DNA from: Mycobacterium sherrisii
Lineage (GTDB): Bacteria; Actinomycetota; Actinomycetes; Mycobacteriales; Mycobacteriaceae
NCBI RefSeq assembly: GCF_002102355.1
Contig: NZ_LQPT01000081.1
Coordinates: forward strand, 1-64,000
Direction of reading: 5' to 3'
DNA: 64,000 nt
Both the position numbers and the translations under genes were made by a program. Shown here in pieces: positions 55,101 to 62,617 of the stretch (position 1 is its first letter; every line of letters starts with the position of its first letter). The notes under the pieces were generated by a model that saw nothing but the letters and a program-made list of their open reading frames with translations, had not been told where the DNA came from and did no database searches.

Positions 55101-58100
55101 CGGGCCAGCACAGGCCGACCAGTGCGTCGGGCACGATGGTCAGACCGGGCGCCAGCCGCTCACCGAAGGTGGCGGTGACTCCGGTGTGGTCGGCGACGCG
55201 CTCGGGGTCCCAGTCCACCGTCACGGTGGCCGAACCGTCGGTGACCGGCGGGAGGAGCTCCGGACCGTCGACGCCGGCGGCGATCGCCAGGACCGCCCGC
55301 ATCGCGGCGGTGGCGTCTTCGGTGGAAACTACCGGTGCTCCGCCGTCAATTGTGTTGGCGTGCAATGTGAATGGGATGTCGATCCACACGCCGGACACCG
55401 GCACGCTGAGCACGACCTGCTCGGTTCCGGCGCCATTGTCCGACTGCACCTGCAGGCGCGCGCCGGTGGACGAATGGGTGGCGCGCTGGCCTTCGTGCAC
55501 CAGCCAGTCGGCCGGGTCGGCGATGCGGTGTACCGGGTTGGTGGTGGTGCGTCCGGCCCACACTACGTCGGGGGCATCCAGCACGACGGCCAGCGGTCCC
55601 ATCACGTCGGAACGGCCCAGCCGCCGCGAACGCACCGGCGTCGGTTCGACGCCGGTGCCCAGCACCTCGTCGATGGCGGCCTGCTCGAAACGGTCGAGCA
55701 GTTCACCGACGGGCTCGTCCATCTTGGTGATGCCGGCAACCGCGGCGATACCCGGGATGATGCAGACCTGGTCGGCGTCGTAGCGGGCGTCGTGTGCCTG
55801 CCACAGCGAGTCACTGCGCCACCAGCGGCGCACGTCTTTGTCGATGACCGGCACGAAGTTGACCGGCTTGCCCAGCGTCTTGCACAAGGTCACGAAGAAT
55901 GGCACGTCGGCCGGGTGCAACTGCACGGTTTCGGCCTCGGGGTAGTGCTGCAACAGCGTCGCGATGGCCTGGCCCGGGTTTTCCAGCAGCGCCTCGTCGT
56001 CGAATTGGGTTTGGATCGGGCCGTGGTCCTGCGGGTGCAGTCGGGCCTCGGCTCGTTGCAGCATCTGCTGGAAGCGGTCGCGCCAGGTGTCGGCCAGCCA
56101 CGGGCTGTCGGGCCCCAACATTCCTGCGGTGTCCGCGGTCGAGTGGCCGTCGCCGATGGTCAGTTCGACGTAACGCTGCAGCCACTGCAGGTACGTCATT
56201 TCCCCGACGTCGCCGAAGTAGGGCTTGGCGGTGCGGGCCATCGCCGCAATGATCTCGTCGCGGCGCTCGGCGACGGCGTCCGCGTCGCCGGCGACCTCGT
56301 CGAGCAGCCGGCCGCAGCGCGAGGCGCTGTTGTCGATCTCGTGAATGTCGGCGCCCAACTGGCTGCGGCTGGAGGCCATGCCGCCCTGGGCTTTCCCGGC
56401 GCCGATCCATTGGTCGGTGCCGGTGGTCTCGACCAGCATCCGCTTCACCGATGGTGAGGTGGTCGACTCCAGCGTGGCCATCGCCGCGGTGCCGACCAGG
56501 ATGCCGTCGATCGGCATCGAGGGGAACCCGTACGGCTGCGACCAGCGACCGGACAGATACTCGGCGGCCCGCTCGGGCGTGCCGATGCCGCCGCCGACAC
56601 ACACGGTGATGTTGGGCCGCGAGCGCAGCTCCGAGTACGTCGCCAGCAGGAGGTCGTCGAGGTCTTCCCAGGAGTGGTGACCGCCGGCGCGGCCGCCCTC
56701 GATGTGCGCGATCACGGCTTTGGTGGGTGCTTCGGTCGCGATGCGGATGACCGAACGGATCTGCTCGACGGTGCCGGGCTTGAACACGACGTGGCTGATG
56801 CCGACGTCGTTCAGTTCGTCGATCAGCTCGACGGCTTCCTCGAGGTCAGGTATGCCGGCGCTGATCACCAACCCGTCGATGGCGGCGCCGGACTGGCGGG
56901 CCTTCTGCACCAGCCGCTTGCCGCCCACCTGAAGCTTCCACAGGTAGGGGTCCAGGAAGAGGGTGTTGAACTGATAGGTGCGGCCCGGCTCGAGCAGCCG
57001 GGACAGCTCGTCGATGCGGTTGGCGAAGATCTCCTCGGTCACCTGACCGCCGCCCGCCAGCTCGGCCCAGTGTCCGGCGTTGGCCGCCGCGGCAACGATT
57101 TTGGCGTCGACGGTGGTCGGGGTCATGCCGGCCAGCAGAATCGGCGACCGGCCGGTCAGCCGGGTGAACTTCGTCGACAGCTTGGTGCGCCCATCGGGCA
57201 GGGTGACCACGGTCGGCGCGTAGCTCGACCACGGACGTGCCACCTCGGGGGTGGCGCCGACGGTGAACAGGTTGCGCTGCCCGCCGCGGGTGGCGGCGGG
57301 CACGATGCCGACGCCGAGGCCGCGGATCACCGGGGCGGTGAGCCGGGTCAGGATGTCACCGGGACCCAGGTCGAGAATCCAGCGCGCACCGGCCTCGTGC
57401 ACCCGGTTGATTTCCTCGACCCAGTCGACCTGGCTCACCAGGATGGACTCGGTCAGTTGCCGAGCCAGCGCGACGTCCAGGCCAACCTTCTCGGCCCAGC
57501 CGCCGACGATGTCGATGCCGTCGGCCAACCGCGGGGTGTGGAAACCCACCTCGACGCGTACCGGGTCGAAGACTGGCGCGAACACGTCGCCGCCGCGCAG
57601 TTTGTTCTTGCGCTCCGCCTCTTCCTTCTCGGAAATCTGCTGGCAGTACAGCTCGAAGCGGGACAGTTGCTCCGGGGTGCCGGTGATGACGACGGAACGG
57701 CGGCCGTTGCGGATGGACAGCACCGGGGGCAGCACGGTCCGAACGTCTTGGGAGAACTCTTCGAGCAGCCGCAGGATGCGTTCCGGGTCGGCATTGGTGA
57801 CCGACACCATCGGCGGGCGGTCGCCGAGGACCGAGATGCCACGCCGCCGCGCCACCAGCGTCCCGGCCGCACCGATCAGCTGGGCCAGCGCCAGCAGCTC
57901 GACGTCGCGCGCCGCGTCCCCGTCCTGTAAAGCCTTGAAAGCCTCGACGGCGAGCACCCCTTGCGAGTGCCCGGCGACGGCGACCGGTGGCGTCGCGGCC
58001 CAGTCCATGCCCTGGCGGGCCAGCGCGCGTGCGGCGGCGATCTGGGTGAGCAGCACACCCGGCATCGACACCGCGGCCGACGTCAGTTGCTTCTCCGCGG

Positions 58101-58407
58101 GCACCGGGTCCTCGGCGGCCAGCGCACGCACCCACTGCAACGGCTCGAAGCCGATCGGGCGCACCACCACCAGCTCTTTGGCCACCGGCTCGAGCCGCAG
58201 CTCGGCCTCGCCGACCAACGTCGCGATTTCGGTTTCGATTCCGGCCGAGGACACCAGCTCCTCGAGGGTTTCCAGCCAAGCGCTGCCTTGGCCGCCGAAC
58301 GCGACCGCATAGGGCTCCCCGGCGGCGAGACGGTCAACCAGGGCGTGGGTGCTCAGCGGGCCGTTCTCGTCGCGGTCGGCGGACACCCGGTCGTGCTCGT
58401 GGATCGT
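49138..58407 (-). CDS. fas: Type I fatty acid synthase FAS-I
   Basis: 3089 residues, one chain with all activities for de novo C16-C26 acyl-CoA synthesis. In order: acetyltransferase (AGHSQGVLAVEAF, Ser149), FMN enoyl reductase near residue 600 (VCVGGGIGTPERAAEYLSGR), dehydratase near 1237 (GDHNPIHTDRAAAL), malonyl/palmitoyl transferase near 1445 (ACGHSVGEYTALACV), ACP near 1816 (ESLDSIESITDG, phosphopantetheine Ser), ketoreductase near 2139 (VVTGASKGSIAASIVARLL), ketosynthase with Cys near 2737 (HPVAACATAAVSVEEG) and SKHDTSTLVNDPNE, SLTGHAKGGAAVFQ. GTG at 58407 with GGGAGATACAG upstream is chosen; the longer open frame is rejected. Confidence 0.97.
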   Translation of the reverse strand, partial: TIHEHDRVSADRDENGPLSTHALVDRLAAGEPYAVAFGGQGSAWLETLEELVSSAGIETEIATLVGEAELRLEPVAKELVVVRPIGFEPLQWVRALAAEDPVPAEKQLTSAAVSMPGVLLTQIAAARALARQGMDWAATPPVAVAGHSQGVLAVEAFKALQDGDAARDVELLALAQLIGAAGTLVARRRGISVLGDRPPMVSVTNADPERILRLLEEFSQDVRTVLPPVLSIRNGRRSVVITGTPEQLSRFELYCQQISEKEEAERKNKLRGGDVFAPVFDPVRVEVGFHTPRLADGIDIVGGWAEKVGLDVALARQLTESILVSQVDWVEEINRVHEAGARWILDLGPGDILTRLTAPVIRGLGVGIVPAATRGGQRNLFTVGATPEVARPWSSYAPTVVTLPDGRTKLSTKFTRLTGRSPILLAGMTPTTVDAKIVAAAANAGHWAELAGGGQVTEEIFANRIDELSRLLEPGRTYQFNTLFLDPYLWKLQVGGKRLVQKARQSGAAIDGLVISAGIPDLEEAVELIDELNDVGISHVVFKPGTVEQIRSVIRIATEAPTKAVIAHIEGGRAGGHHSWEDLDDLLLATYSELRSRPNITVCVGGGIGTPERAAEYLSGRWSQPYGFPSMPIDGILVGTAAMATLESTTSPSVKRMLVETTGTDQWIGAGKAQGGMASSRSQLGADIHEIDNSASRCGRLLDEVAGDADAVAERRDEIIAAMARTAKPYFGDVGEMTYLQWLQRYVELTIGDGHSTADTAGMLGPDSPWLADTWRDRFQQMLQRAEARLHPQDHGPIQTQFDDEALLENPGQAIATLLQHYPEAETVQLHPADVPFFVTLCKTLGKPVNFVPVIDKDVRRWWRSDSLWQAHDARYDADQVCIIPGIAAVAGITKMDEPVGELLDRFEQAAIDEVLGTGVEPTPVRSRRLGRSDVMGPLAVVLDAPDVVWAGRTTTNPVHRIADPADWLVHEGQRATHSSTGARLQVQSDNGAGTEQVVLSVPVSGVWIDIPFTLHANTIDGGAPVVSTEDATAAMRAVLAIAAGVDGPELLPPVTDGSATVTVDWDPERVADHTGVTATFGERLAPGLTIVPDALVGLCWPAVFATIGSAVTDAGVPVVEGLLSLVHLDHAAHVVGKLPADPDQLTVTATASPATDTDMGRVVPVSVRVVGSDGAPIATLQERFAILGRTGPGELSDPPRAGGAVSKNATDTPRRRRRDVKITAPVDMRPFAVVSGDHNPIHTDRAAALLAGLESPIVHGMWLSAAAQHTVTATDGQARPPARLIGWTARFLGMVRPGDEVDFRVDRVGIDQGAEVLEVAARVGSDLVMSATARLAAPKTVYAFPGQGIQHKGMGMEVRARSKAARKIWDDADKFTRETLGFSVLHVVRDNPTTLIASGVHYHHPDGVLYLTQFTQVAMATVAAAQVAEMREQGAFVEGAIACGHSVGEYTALACVLGVYELEALLETVFHRGSNMHDIVPRDEMGRSNYRLAAIRPSQIDLPDDEVKNFVAEIAERTGEFLEIVNFNLRGSQYAIAGTVRGLEALEEEVERRREITGGKRSFILVPGIDVPFHSRVLRVGVADFRRSLERVMPRDQDPELIIGRYIPNLVPRPFTLDRDFIQEIRDLVPAEPLDPILADYDTWLRERPREMARTIFIELLAWQFASPVRWIETQDLLFIEEAAGGLGVERFVEIGVKSAPTVAGLATNTLKLPEYAHSTVEVLNAERDAAVLFATDTDPEPEAEEVEVVADDSAAVAADGAPLSNVAPAVAAAPAGAPSGAPRPDDLGFDAADATLALIALSAKMRIDQIESLDSIESITDGASSRRNQLLVDLGSELNLGAIDGAAEADLAGLRAQVTKLARTYKPYGPVLSDAINDQLRTVLGPSGKRPAAITDRVTKTWELGEGWAKHVTVEVALGTREGTSVRGGALGHLHEGALADAGTVDKVIDAAVASVAARHGVSVALPSAGGGGGATIDAAALSEFTDQITGRDGVLASAARLVLGQLGLDDPVSVSPAATDAELIDLVTSELGSDWPRLVAPAFEAKKAVVFDDRWASAREDLVKLWLSDEGDIDADWKRLSERFEGAGHIVATQATWWQGKALAAGRGIHASLYGRIAAGAENPDPGPYSSEIAVVTGASKGSIAASIVARLLDGGATVIATTSKLDDDRLAFYRKLYRDHARFEAALWVVPANMASYSDIDALVEWVGTEQNESLGPQSIHIKDAQTPTLLFPFAAPRVAGDLSEAGSRSEMEMKVLLWAVQRLIGGLSKIGAERDIASRLHVVLPGSPNRGMFGGDGAYGEAKSALDALVSRWHAESSWATRVSLAHALIGWTRGTGLMGHNDAIVDAVEEAGVTTYSTDEMAAMLLNLCDVESKVAAASQPIKADFTGGLGDIELDMAELAAKAREEMSSETTEDDGPAEGAIAALPSPPRGFTPAPPPQWADLDVDPADLVVIVGGAELGPYGSSRTRFEMEVDNELSAAGVLELAWTTGLIRWEDDPQPGWYDTQSGELIDEADLVERYHDVVVERCGIREFVDDGSIDPDHASPLLVSVFLDKDFAFVVSSESDARAFAEFDPEHTVIRPVPDSSDWQVIRKAGTEIRVPRKNKLSRVVGGQIPTGFDPTVWGISADMASSIDRLAVWNIVATVDAFLSAGFSPAEVMRYVHPSLVANTMGTGMGGGTSMQTMYHGNLLGRNKPNDIFQEVLPNIVAAHVVQSYIGSYGAMIHPVAACATAAVSVEEGIDKIRLGKAEMVVAGGIDDLTLEGIIGFGDMAATADTQMMRARGIHDSKFSRPNDRRRLGFVEAQGGGTILLARGDLALKMGLPVLAVVAFAQSYGDGVHTSIPAPGLGALASGRGGKDSPLARALAKLGVSADDVAVISKHDTSTLVNDPNETELHERLADSLGRSEGAPLFIVSQKSLTGHAKGGAAVFQMMGLCQILRDGVIPPNRSLDCVDDELSGSAHFVWVRDTLRLGEKFPVKAGLVTSLGFGHVSGLVALVHPQAFIAALDPSQREDYQRRANARLLAGQRRLVSAIAGGDPMYKRPPDRRFDHSAPEKRQEATMLLNPVARLGDDDAYEVPAG

Positions 58408-58965
58408 CACCTGTATCTCCCTGTATGCGTCTTCCGTATCGGTTCGTTCGGCCGGCTGAACGCCCGGCGGGCGGGGCCCCAACTGCCTTGAGGCCGATTC
58501 CGCTTTGAATCGCAGCCAAAATGGTCACCGGTGTGTTCTCGGCGGGCCACTCTTGCGGACCGAGCGGCGCGGCGGACTGCATCGGCTGCACTAAGAGTGT
58601 CATAAGATTTCGGCTCATTTTTCGGGCCGGATCGGTTACTGGCGAGTTCTACGCACGGGTAACCGTGTTGTGGGTAACACCCGGATTAACCGGCCCCACG
58701 GGTATCCAGAACAAATGTCCTGCATGCAGGTGGTTACGGTCGAGTAGCTATAACTGCGCAGTTCAAGGCGGCATTGTTATCAAATCGTTATGTTAAGAAT
58801 TCGTATGGCGTTTCGCACAGGACGCCGCGCCCGTGCGAGTCTCGCGGGTCCGTCCGGCTCCGGCCGGAGCGGAGATCGGCGAACGACTGTTTGCTGGAAC
58901 CGACTTGCGCAAGCGCCGTGCTATCGGTTATTAGGTCCGGAACGTCCACATGGGACCAACAGTTG
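58408..58965. other. fas promoter region (about 560 nt, no gene)
   Basis: No convincing coding frame. Structures seen: CCTGCATGCAGG (58719-58730), a perfect 12-bp palindrome; GTGTT/AACAC (58665-58680) within TAACCGTGTTGTGGGTAACA; and CCGGATTAACCGG just after. An AT-rich stretch near 58755-58800 is a likely upstream promoter zone. Any of the palindromes could be a binding site for a fatty-acid regulator such as FasR, but I cannot match a known consensus. Confidence 0.5.
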
Positions 58966-59685
58966 CTAGGCCCACTGCCCGAATTGCGGCTGGAGGATCT
59001 CGTTGATATCCACGCCGACCCCGCCGACGCTGCGCTTATCGATCTCAACCTGGTGCAAATTCGCCACCGGATGGGTGAAGCCCTTGGGCGAGCCCCAGTT
59101 GTGCTGCCAGAAGTAGGAACCCAGTCCGTCGTGCAGGGCCCAGTCGATCGTCTTGGAGTTGGCGTAAACGCCCGTCCGCTGATGTCCGATCACCGACTCC
59201 CAGGACCGTAGGTACGGCGCGATCAGGCTTTTGTACTGCTCATAGGACGGATCGTCGTCGATCGACGCGTATATCGGGGCGGTGGCGGGACCGCCGGCCG
59301 CGCTGTGCAGCTCCAGCCCCCGCTTGGCGTGCTGCAGCCCGGCGCTGGCTCCGCCCAGCCAGTCGGCGGTGTTGCCCTTGCCGTACTGGTAGCACGAGAC
59401 AATCTTCAAGCCATTGCTGTGCAGGTCACGGGCCTCGGCGAGTTGGATTGGCTTACCCAGCATCCAGTTGCCGCCGGGTCGCCGGTCCGACACGTAGCGA
59501 ATCGAGCCCACGGCGCCCGCGGCGCGGATCTGGCTGGCCGGGATCACCCCCGCGGCGTAGTCCAACAACGTGCCCAGCGATGCCGACGCCACAGCGGTGG
59601 ACAGTGACGTCGCCGCGACACCCGCGCCTATCAGGGCCGGCGTCGCGGCCGCGAATTTGAGCACGTCACGACGCGACATCGACAC
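58966..59685 (-). CDS. Tat-exported DUF1906 (glycoside-hydrolase-like) protein, Rv2525c type
   Basis: 239 residues. The N-terminus MSMSRRDVLKFAAATPALIG is a clear twin-arginine signal, with cleavage near AVASAS. The mature domain starts LLDYAAGVIPASQIRAAGAV then GSIRYVSDRRPGGNWMLGKP, with YASIDDDPSYEQY and NWGSPKGFTHPVANLHQVEI, the DUF1906 barrel related to family-25-like peptidoglycan hydrolases. Rv2525c is a known Tat substrate of the mycobacterial wall; catalytic activity is unclear. Divergent from the Rieske gene, tandem with fas. Confidence 0.92.
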   Translation of the reverse strand: MSMSRRDVLKFAAATPALIGAGVAATSLSTAVASASLGTLLDYAAGVIPASQIRAAGAVGSIRYVSDRRPGGNWMLGKPIQLAEARDLHSNGLKIVSCYQYGKGNTADWLGGASAGLQHAKRGLELHSAAGGPATAPIYASIDDDPSYEQYKSLIAPYLRSWESVIGHQRTGVYANSKTIDWALHDGLGSYFWQHNWGSPKGFTHPVANLHQVEIDKRSVGGVGVDINEILQPQFGQWA

Positions 59686-59765
59686 ATCGCACAGGGTACG
59701 ACAGAAACCTCAGCAGACACATTAGTCACACAGGTAACAGGTCCGTCACATCTTTGAGAGCTTGC

Positions 59766-59830
59766 GGCGTCGGGTGTGCGCCTGGGGCGTCGAGTGTGCG
59801 CCTGGGGCGTCGAGTGTGCGCCTACGGCGT
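59766..59830. repeat. 20-bp tandem repeat, about 3.3 copies
   Basis: Unit GGCGTCGAGTGTGCGCCTGG, exact 20-bp period starting at 59766, 59786, 59806, with a fourth GGCGTCGA at 59826. Copy one has a single change (GGG for GAG) and copy three ends AC. No open frame here looks like protein. This is part of the 337-nt gap between the DUF1906 and Rieske genes. Confidence 0.85.
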
Positions 59831-59901
59831 CGACACGCCGGGGCTCGCCGCCCGGAACGCACACCGAAAGCCAGCAGTGCACACCCATGGGACGCCCCCG
59901 C

Positions 59902-59933
59902 GACGGGCCACCCGTCCGACGGGCCACCCGTCC
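59902..59933. repeat. Tandem 16-bp units, each palindromic
   Basis: GACGGGCCACCCGTCC occurs twice without a gap (59902-59917, 59918-59933). Each unit has arms GACGGG/CCCGTC around CCA... and can fold as a short hairpin, so the pair could form one long or two small stems in RNA. Confidence 0.75.
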
Positions 59934-59961
59934 GACCGCCGTGCCGCCCGCCCGCATTGTT

Positions 59962-59988
59962 ATTGTCACAATTAACTTTATAAAGTTA
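59962..59988. promoter_or_regulatory. Adjacent palindromes upstream of the Rieske gene
   Basis: ATTGTCACAAT (59962-59972) is a palindrome with 5-bp arms. It is followed directly by TAACTTTATAAAGTTA (59973-59988), a perfect 16-bp palindrome. The pair sits 34 nt before the Rieske start at 60023, in an AT-rich island, a good place for an operator overlapping the promoter. Confidence 0.65.
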
Positions 59989-60022
59989 GCGCCGGAGAGC
60001 TCAGCGACGCAGGGGGCGTGTG

Positions 60023-61174
60023 ATGGACCGTGACCAACTCATCGACCTGACCCGGCGGGCATTGAAGTTGGCCCGCGACAAGACGACCGACCTCGCACCC
60101 GGCCAACACACCGTGGACGCCCGCGATTACACCTCGGCGGAACGCCACCACCGCGACCGCGCGCTGATGCTCGCCAGCCCGCAGTTGGTCGGTTACGTCT
60201 CCGAGCTGCCCGGCCCCGGCTCGTACTGCACCAAGACGGTGATGGGGCGCTCGATACTGATGACCAGAGCCGCGGACGGCGTGGTCAGGGCCTTCGAGAA
60301 TGTCTGCCTACACCGACAGTCACAGGTGGCGACGGGATGCGGTACCGCCAAGCGGTTCACCTGCCCGTATCACGCCTGGACGTACGACAACACCGGGAAG
60401 CTGGTCGGCCTACCGGGCCGGGAGGGCTTCCCGGAGATGACGATCAGGTCCGACGGACTGACCGAACTGCCGGCGGCCGAATTCGGCGGCTTCCTGTGGG
60501 TGGGGCTGGACAAAGACGCCACCCTCGACGTCGCCGCACACCTGGGGCCGCTCGCCGACGAGCTCGATTCGTGGGGCATCGGCCGCTGGTCGCCGCTGGG
60601 CGAGAAAGTGCTTGACGCCCCGATCAATTGGAAGCTGGCCGTCGACACCTTCGCCGAGAACTACCACTTCGCCACGGTACATCGACAGACGTTCGCCACC
60701 ATCGCGCGCAGCAATTGCACGGTGTTCGACTCCTACGGCCCTCATCACCGGCTGATCTTCCCGCTCAACACGATCCTCGAGCTGGAGAACGTCCCCGAGG
60801 AACAATGGGACCCGTTCCACAACATGGTGGTGATCTACGCGTTGTTCCCCAATATCGTGCTGTCGGTGACGATCGCCAACGGCGAGCTGTTCCGCATCTA
60901 CCCCGGCGACGAGCCCGGCAGATCGATCACCGTGCACCAGAATTCGACGCCGCTGGACCTCTCCGAGGAATCCGTGGCAACCGGCGCGCAGGCCGTCTTC
61001 GACTACGCGCATGCCACGGTGCGCGACGAAGACTACCGGCTGGTGGAGGGGTTGCAAGCCAATCTCTCCTCGGGCGCCCGCGACCATCTGGTATTCGGCC
61101 GCAACGAGCCGGGGCTGCAGCATCGCCACCTCGCCTGGGCCCGGGCGCTGTCGGAGTCAGCCGCCGGTGGTTGA
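60023..61174 (+). CDS. Rieske non-haem iron oxygenase, alpha subunit
   Basis: 383 residues. The Rieske [2Fe-2S] site is ENVCLHRQSQVATGCG then FTCPYHAWTYDNTGKLVGLP, giving Cys-X-His and Cys-X2-His. The mononuclear iron site is DTFAENYHFATVHRQTF, with Asp and two His in the usual order. It adds oxygen to aromatic or steroid-like rings, or demethylates/oxidises substrates, with a separate reductase not encoded here. ATG at 60023 has AGGGGG 6 nt upstream; GTG at 60020 is the alternative. Its end overlaps the convergent lipocalin gene by 18 nt. Confidence 0.9.
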   Translation: MDRDQLIDLTRRALKLARDKTTDLAPGQHTVDARDYTSAERHHRDRALMLASPQLVGYVSELPGPGSYCTKTVMGRSILMTRAADGVVRAFENVCLHRQSQVATGCGTAKRFTCPYHAWTYDNTGKLVGLPGREGFPEMTIRSDGLTELPAAEFGGFLWVGLDKDATLDVAAHLGPLADELDSWGIGRWSPLGEKVLDAPINWKLAVDTFAENYHFATVHRQTFATIARSNCTVFDSYGPHHRLIFPLNTILELENVPEEQWDPFHNMVVIYALFPNIVLSVTIANGELFRIYPGDEPGRSITVHQNSTPLDLSEESVATGAQAVFDYAHATVRDEDYRLVEGLQANLSSGARDHLVFGRNEPGLQHRHLAWARALSESAAGG

Positions 61175-62518
61175 TTCCGCTTCGGAAAGCACGGCGATCA
61201 AATCGCCCAAAAGCGTTGCCAGCAGCCCGCTTTGGGTTGGACGCACCATGGTCAGCATTTCGACCGCATCTGACCGGCGACCCCCGGCCACCAGCTGCAC
61301 CAACAGGCCCGCGGTCATCTGCAGTTCTCGATCGGCCGGTTCCATGTTGGACACGGTGGTGGTGAATACCTCGATCAGTTCCCAGTCCCGGTACAACGCC
61401 AGCGAGCGTTCGTTGAACGCGAAGCCGCTGACCGGCTTGCCCCACATCGTGCCTTGATAGCGATACGGGCCCTCCATGTACTCGATCGGCAGCCCATGCG
61501 CGGGGGCGGGCACCAGCGGCTCGCCCACGAGGTCGAGTTGCAGTGTGGCGCAGGTGATCCGGTGACGGTCGGGCAAATACCGCGCCGGCGCCGGCGGACG
61601 CACCAGCGGTCGTACGGTCTCGGGCCAGCGGACGTAGCTGCTGACGGTGACTTCTACGTCTTCGGCGCACTCCGGCGCGATCGCCGGGTCCGGATGGCTC
61701 GTCGTGACACCGGTAAACGGTTGCAGCGCATTGCCATTCGCGCGGTCGAACTGGCGCCAGATGCTCAGATCAACGCCGTTGTCGAAATTGATCGTTCGCC
61801 ATTCGTGCGAGCGGCTCCGCGGGTCTCCCCCCGTACCGCCGCCACCGGCGTACTTGGGAAACCACTGCCGGTCCACATGCCCGGAGCTGCCGGAGACCTG
61901 CTCGACCGTGTCCCCCCAACGCAACGTTCCGGTCATCGACATGCCGGTCTGGAAGTACGAGTACGTGTCACTCTGGCCGAAGCAGACGATCTTGCCGTTG
62001 TAGGTCGAGGCCCCCACCGGCGTCGGCGCGCGCGTCGGGGTGACGACCAGATCCAACCGCATGGATCGCCCCTGCTGATCCTTGCCCACCAGGCTGACGC
62101 GATACGTATACGGCAACAATTCGCCGTCGCCGTCACGACAGGTCGTCCACGACGCGGTCCCGGCGCTACTGCGGTAGCTGAGGTCGAGATATCCTGCGGC
62201 CATTGTCATTTTGCGCCACGCACCCGGCTGCATGTTCGCGGGAGGCATGTCGTAATCGGTGAACGTCCCGTAGTCGCCGGAATCCAGATCGAACAACGCC
62301 ATCGTGTAGAAGTCGGCGACGACGGTGCCCCCGGGCTGGTTCTTGTTGAAGATGGTCAGGAAGGCGAGCGACCGGTCGCTCTGGACGGCTTGCAATTGCC
62401 CGGCGATGAACCAGGTATCCGACTCCTGGTCGGGATGCTCACCCTCGGCGGCGGGGAAATCCAGCTGGCTGTCCCCGGGCACCAAGTGAAACGGGTAACT
62501 GCGCCAATCGTTTCTCAT
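61157..62518 (-). CDS. AttH/CrtC-like lipocalin-fold protein (hydroxyneurosporene-synthase family)
   Basis: 453 residues, no signal peptide. Blocks SDTWFIAGQLQAVQSDRSLA, SYFQTGMSMTGTLRWGDTVE, GSSGHVDRQWFPKYAG and HEWRTINFDNGVDLSIWRQF match the two-lobed lipocalin fold of the CrtC/AttH family, where relatives hydrate carotenoid or terpenoid double bonds. Acidic/aromatic pocket residues cannot be assigned. The C-terminal 60 residues are helical and less conserved. Divergent from the aldehyde dehydrogenase gene by 99 nt, convergent with the Rieske gene. Function here is inferred only at family level. Confidence 0.7.
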   Translation of the reverse strand: MRNDWRSYPFHLVPGDSQLDFPAAEGEHPDQESDTWFIAGQLQAVQSDRSLAFLTIFNKNQPGGTVVADFYTMALFDLDSGDYGTFTDYDMPPANMQPGAWRKMTMAAGYLDLSYRSSAGTASWTTCRDGDGELLPYTYRVSLVGKDQQGRSMRLDLVVTPTRAPTPVGASTYNGKIVCFGQSDTYSYFQTGMSMTGTLRWGDTVEQVSGSSGHVDRQWFPKYAGGGGTGGDPRSRSHEWRTINFDNGVDLSIWRQFDRANGNALQPFTGVTTSHPDPAIAPECAEDVEVTVSSYVRWPETVRPLVRPPAPARYLPDRHRITCATLQLDLVGEPLVPAPAHGLPIEYMEGPYRYQGTMWGKPVSGFAFNERSLALYRDWELIEVFTTTVSNMEPADRELQMTAGLLVQLVAGGRRSDAVEMLTMVRPTQSGLLATLLGDLIAVLSEAESTTGG

Positions 62519-62617
62519 GTCGGCTTCCTTGCCACGGCGCCATCATGCTTTTTTCGCTATGTTAGCGTCAACAGCGTTACGGTCACGGCCTCAATTCCTC
62601 CGTAAGGAAGTGCCCCG

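Noticed and set aside
59766-59933. CRISPR array
   Set aside because: Repeats are directly tandem with no spacers and there are no cas genes nearby.
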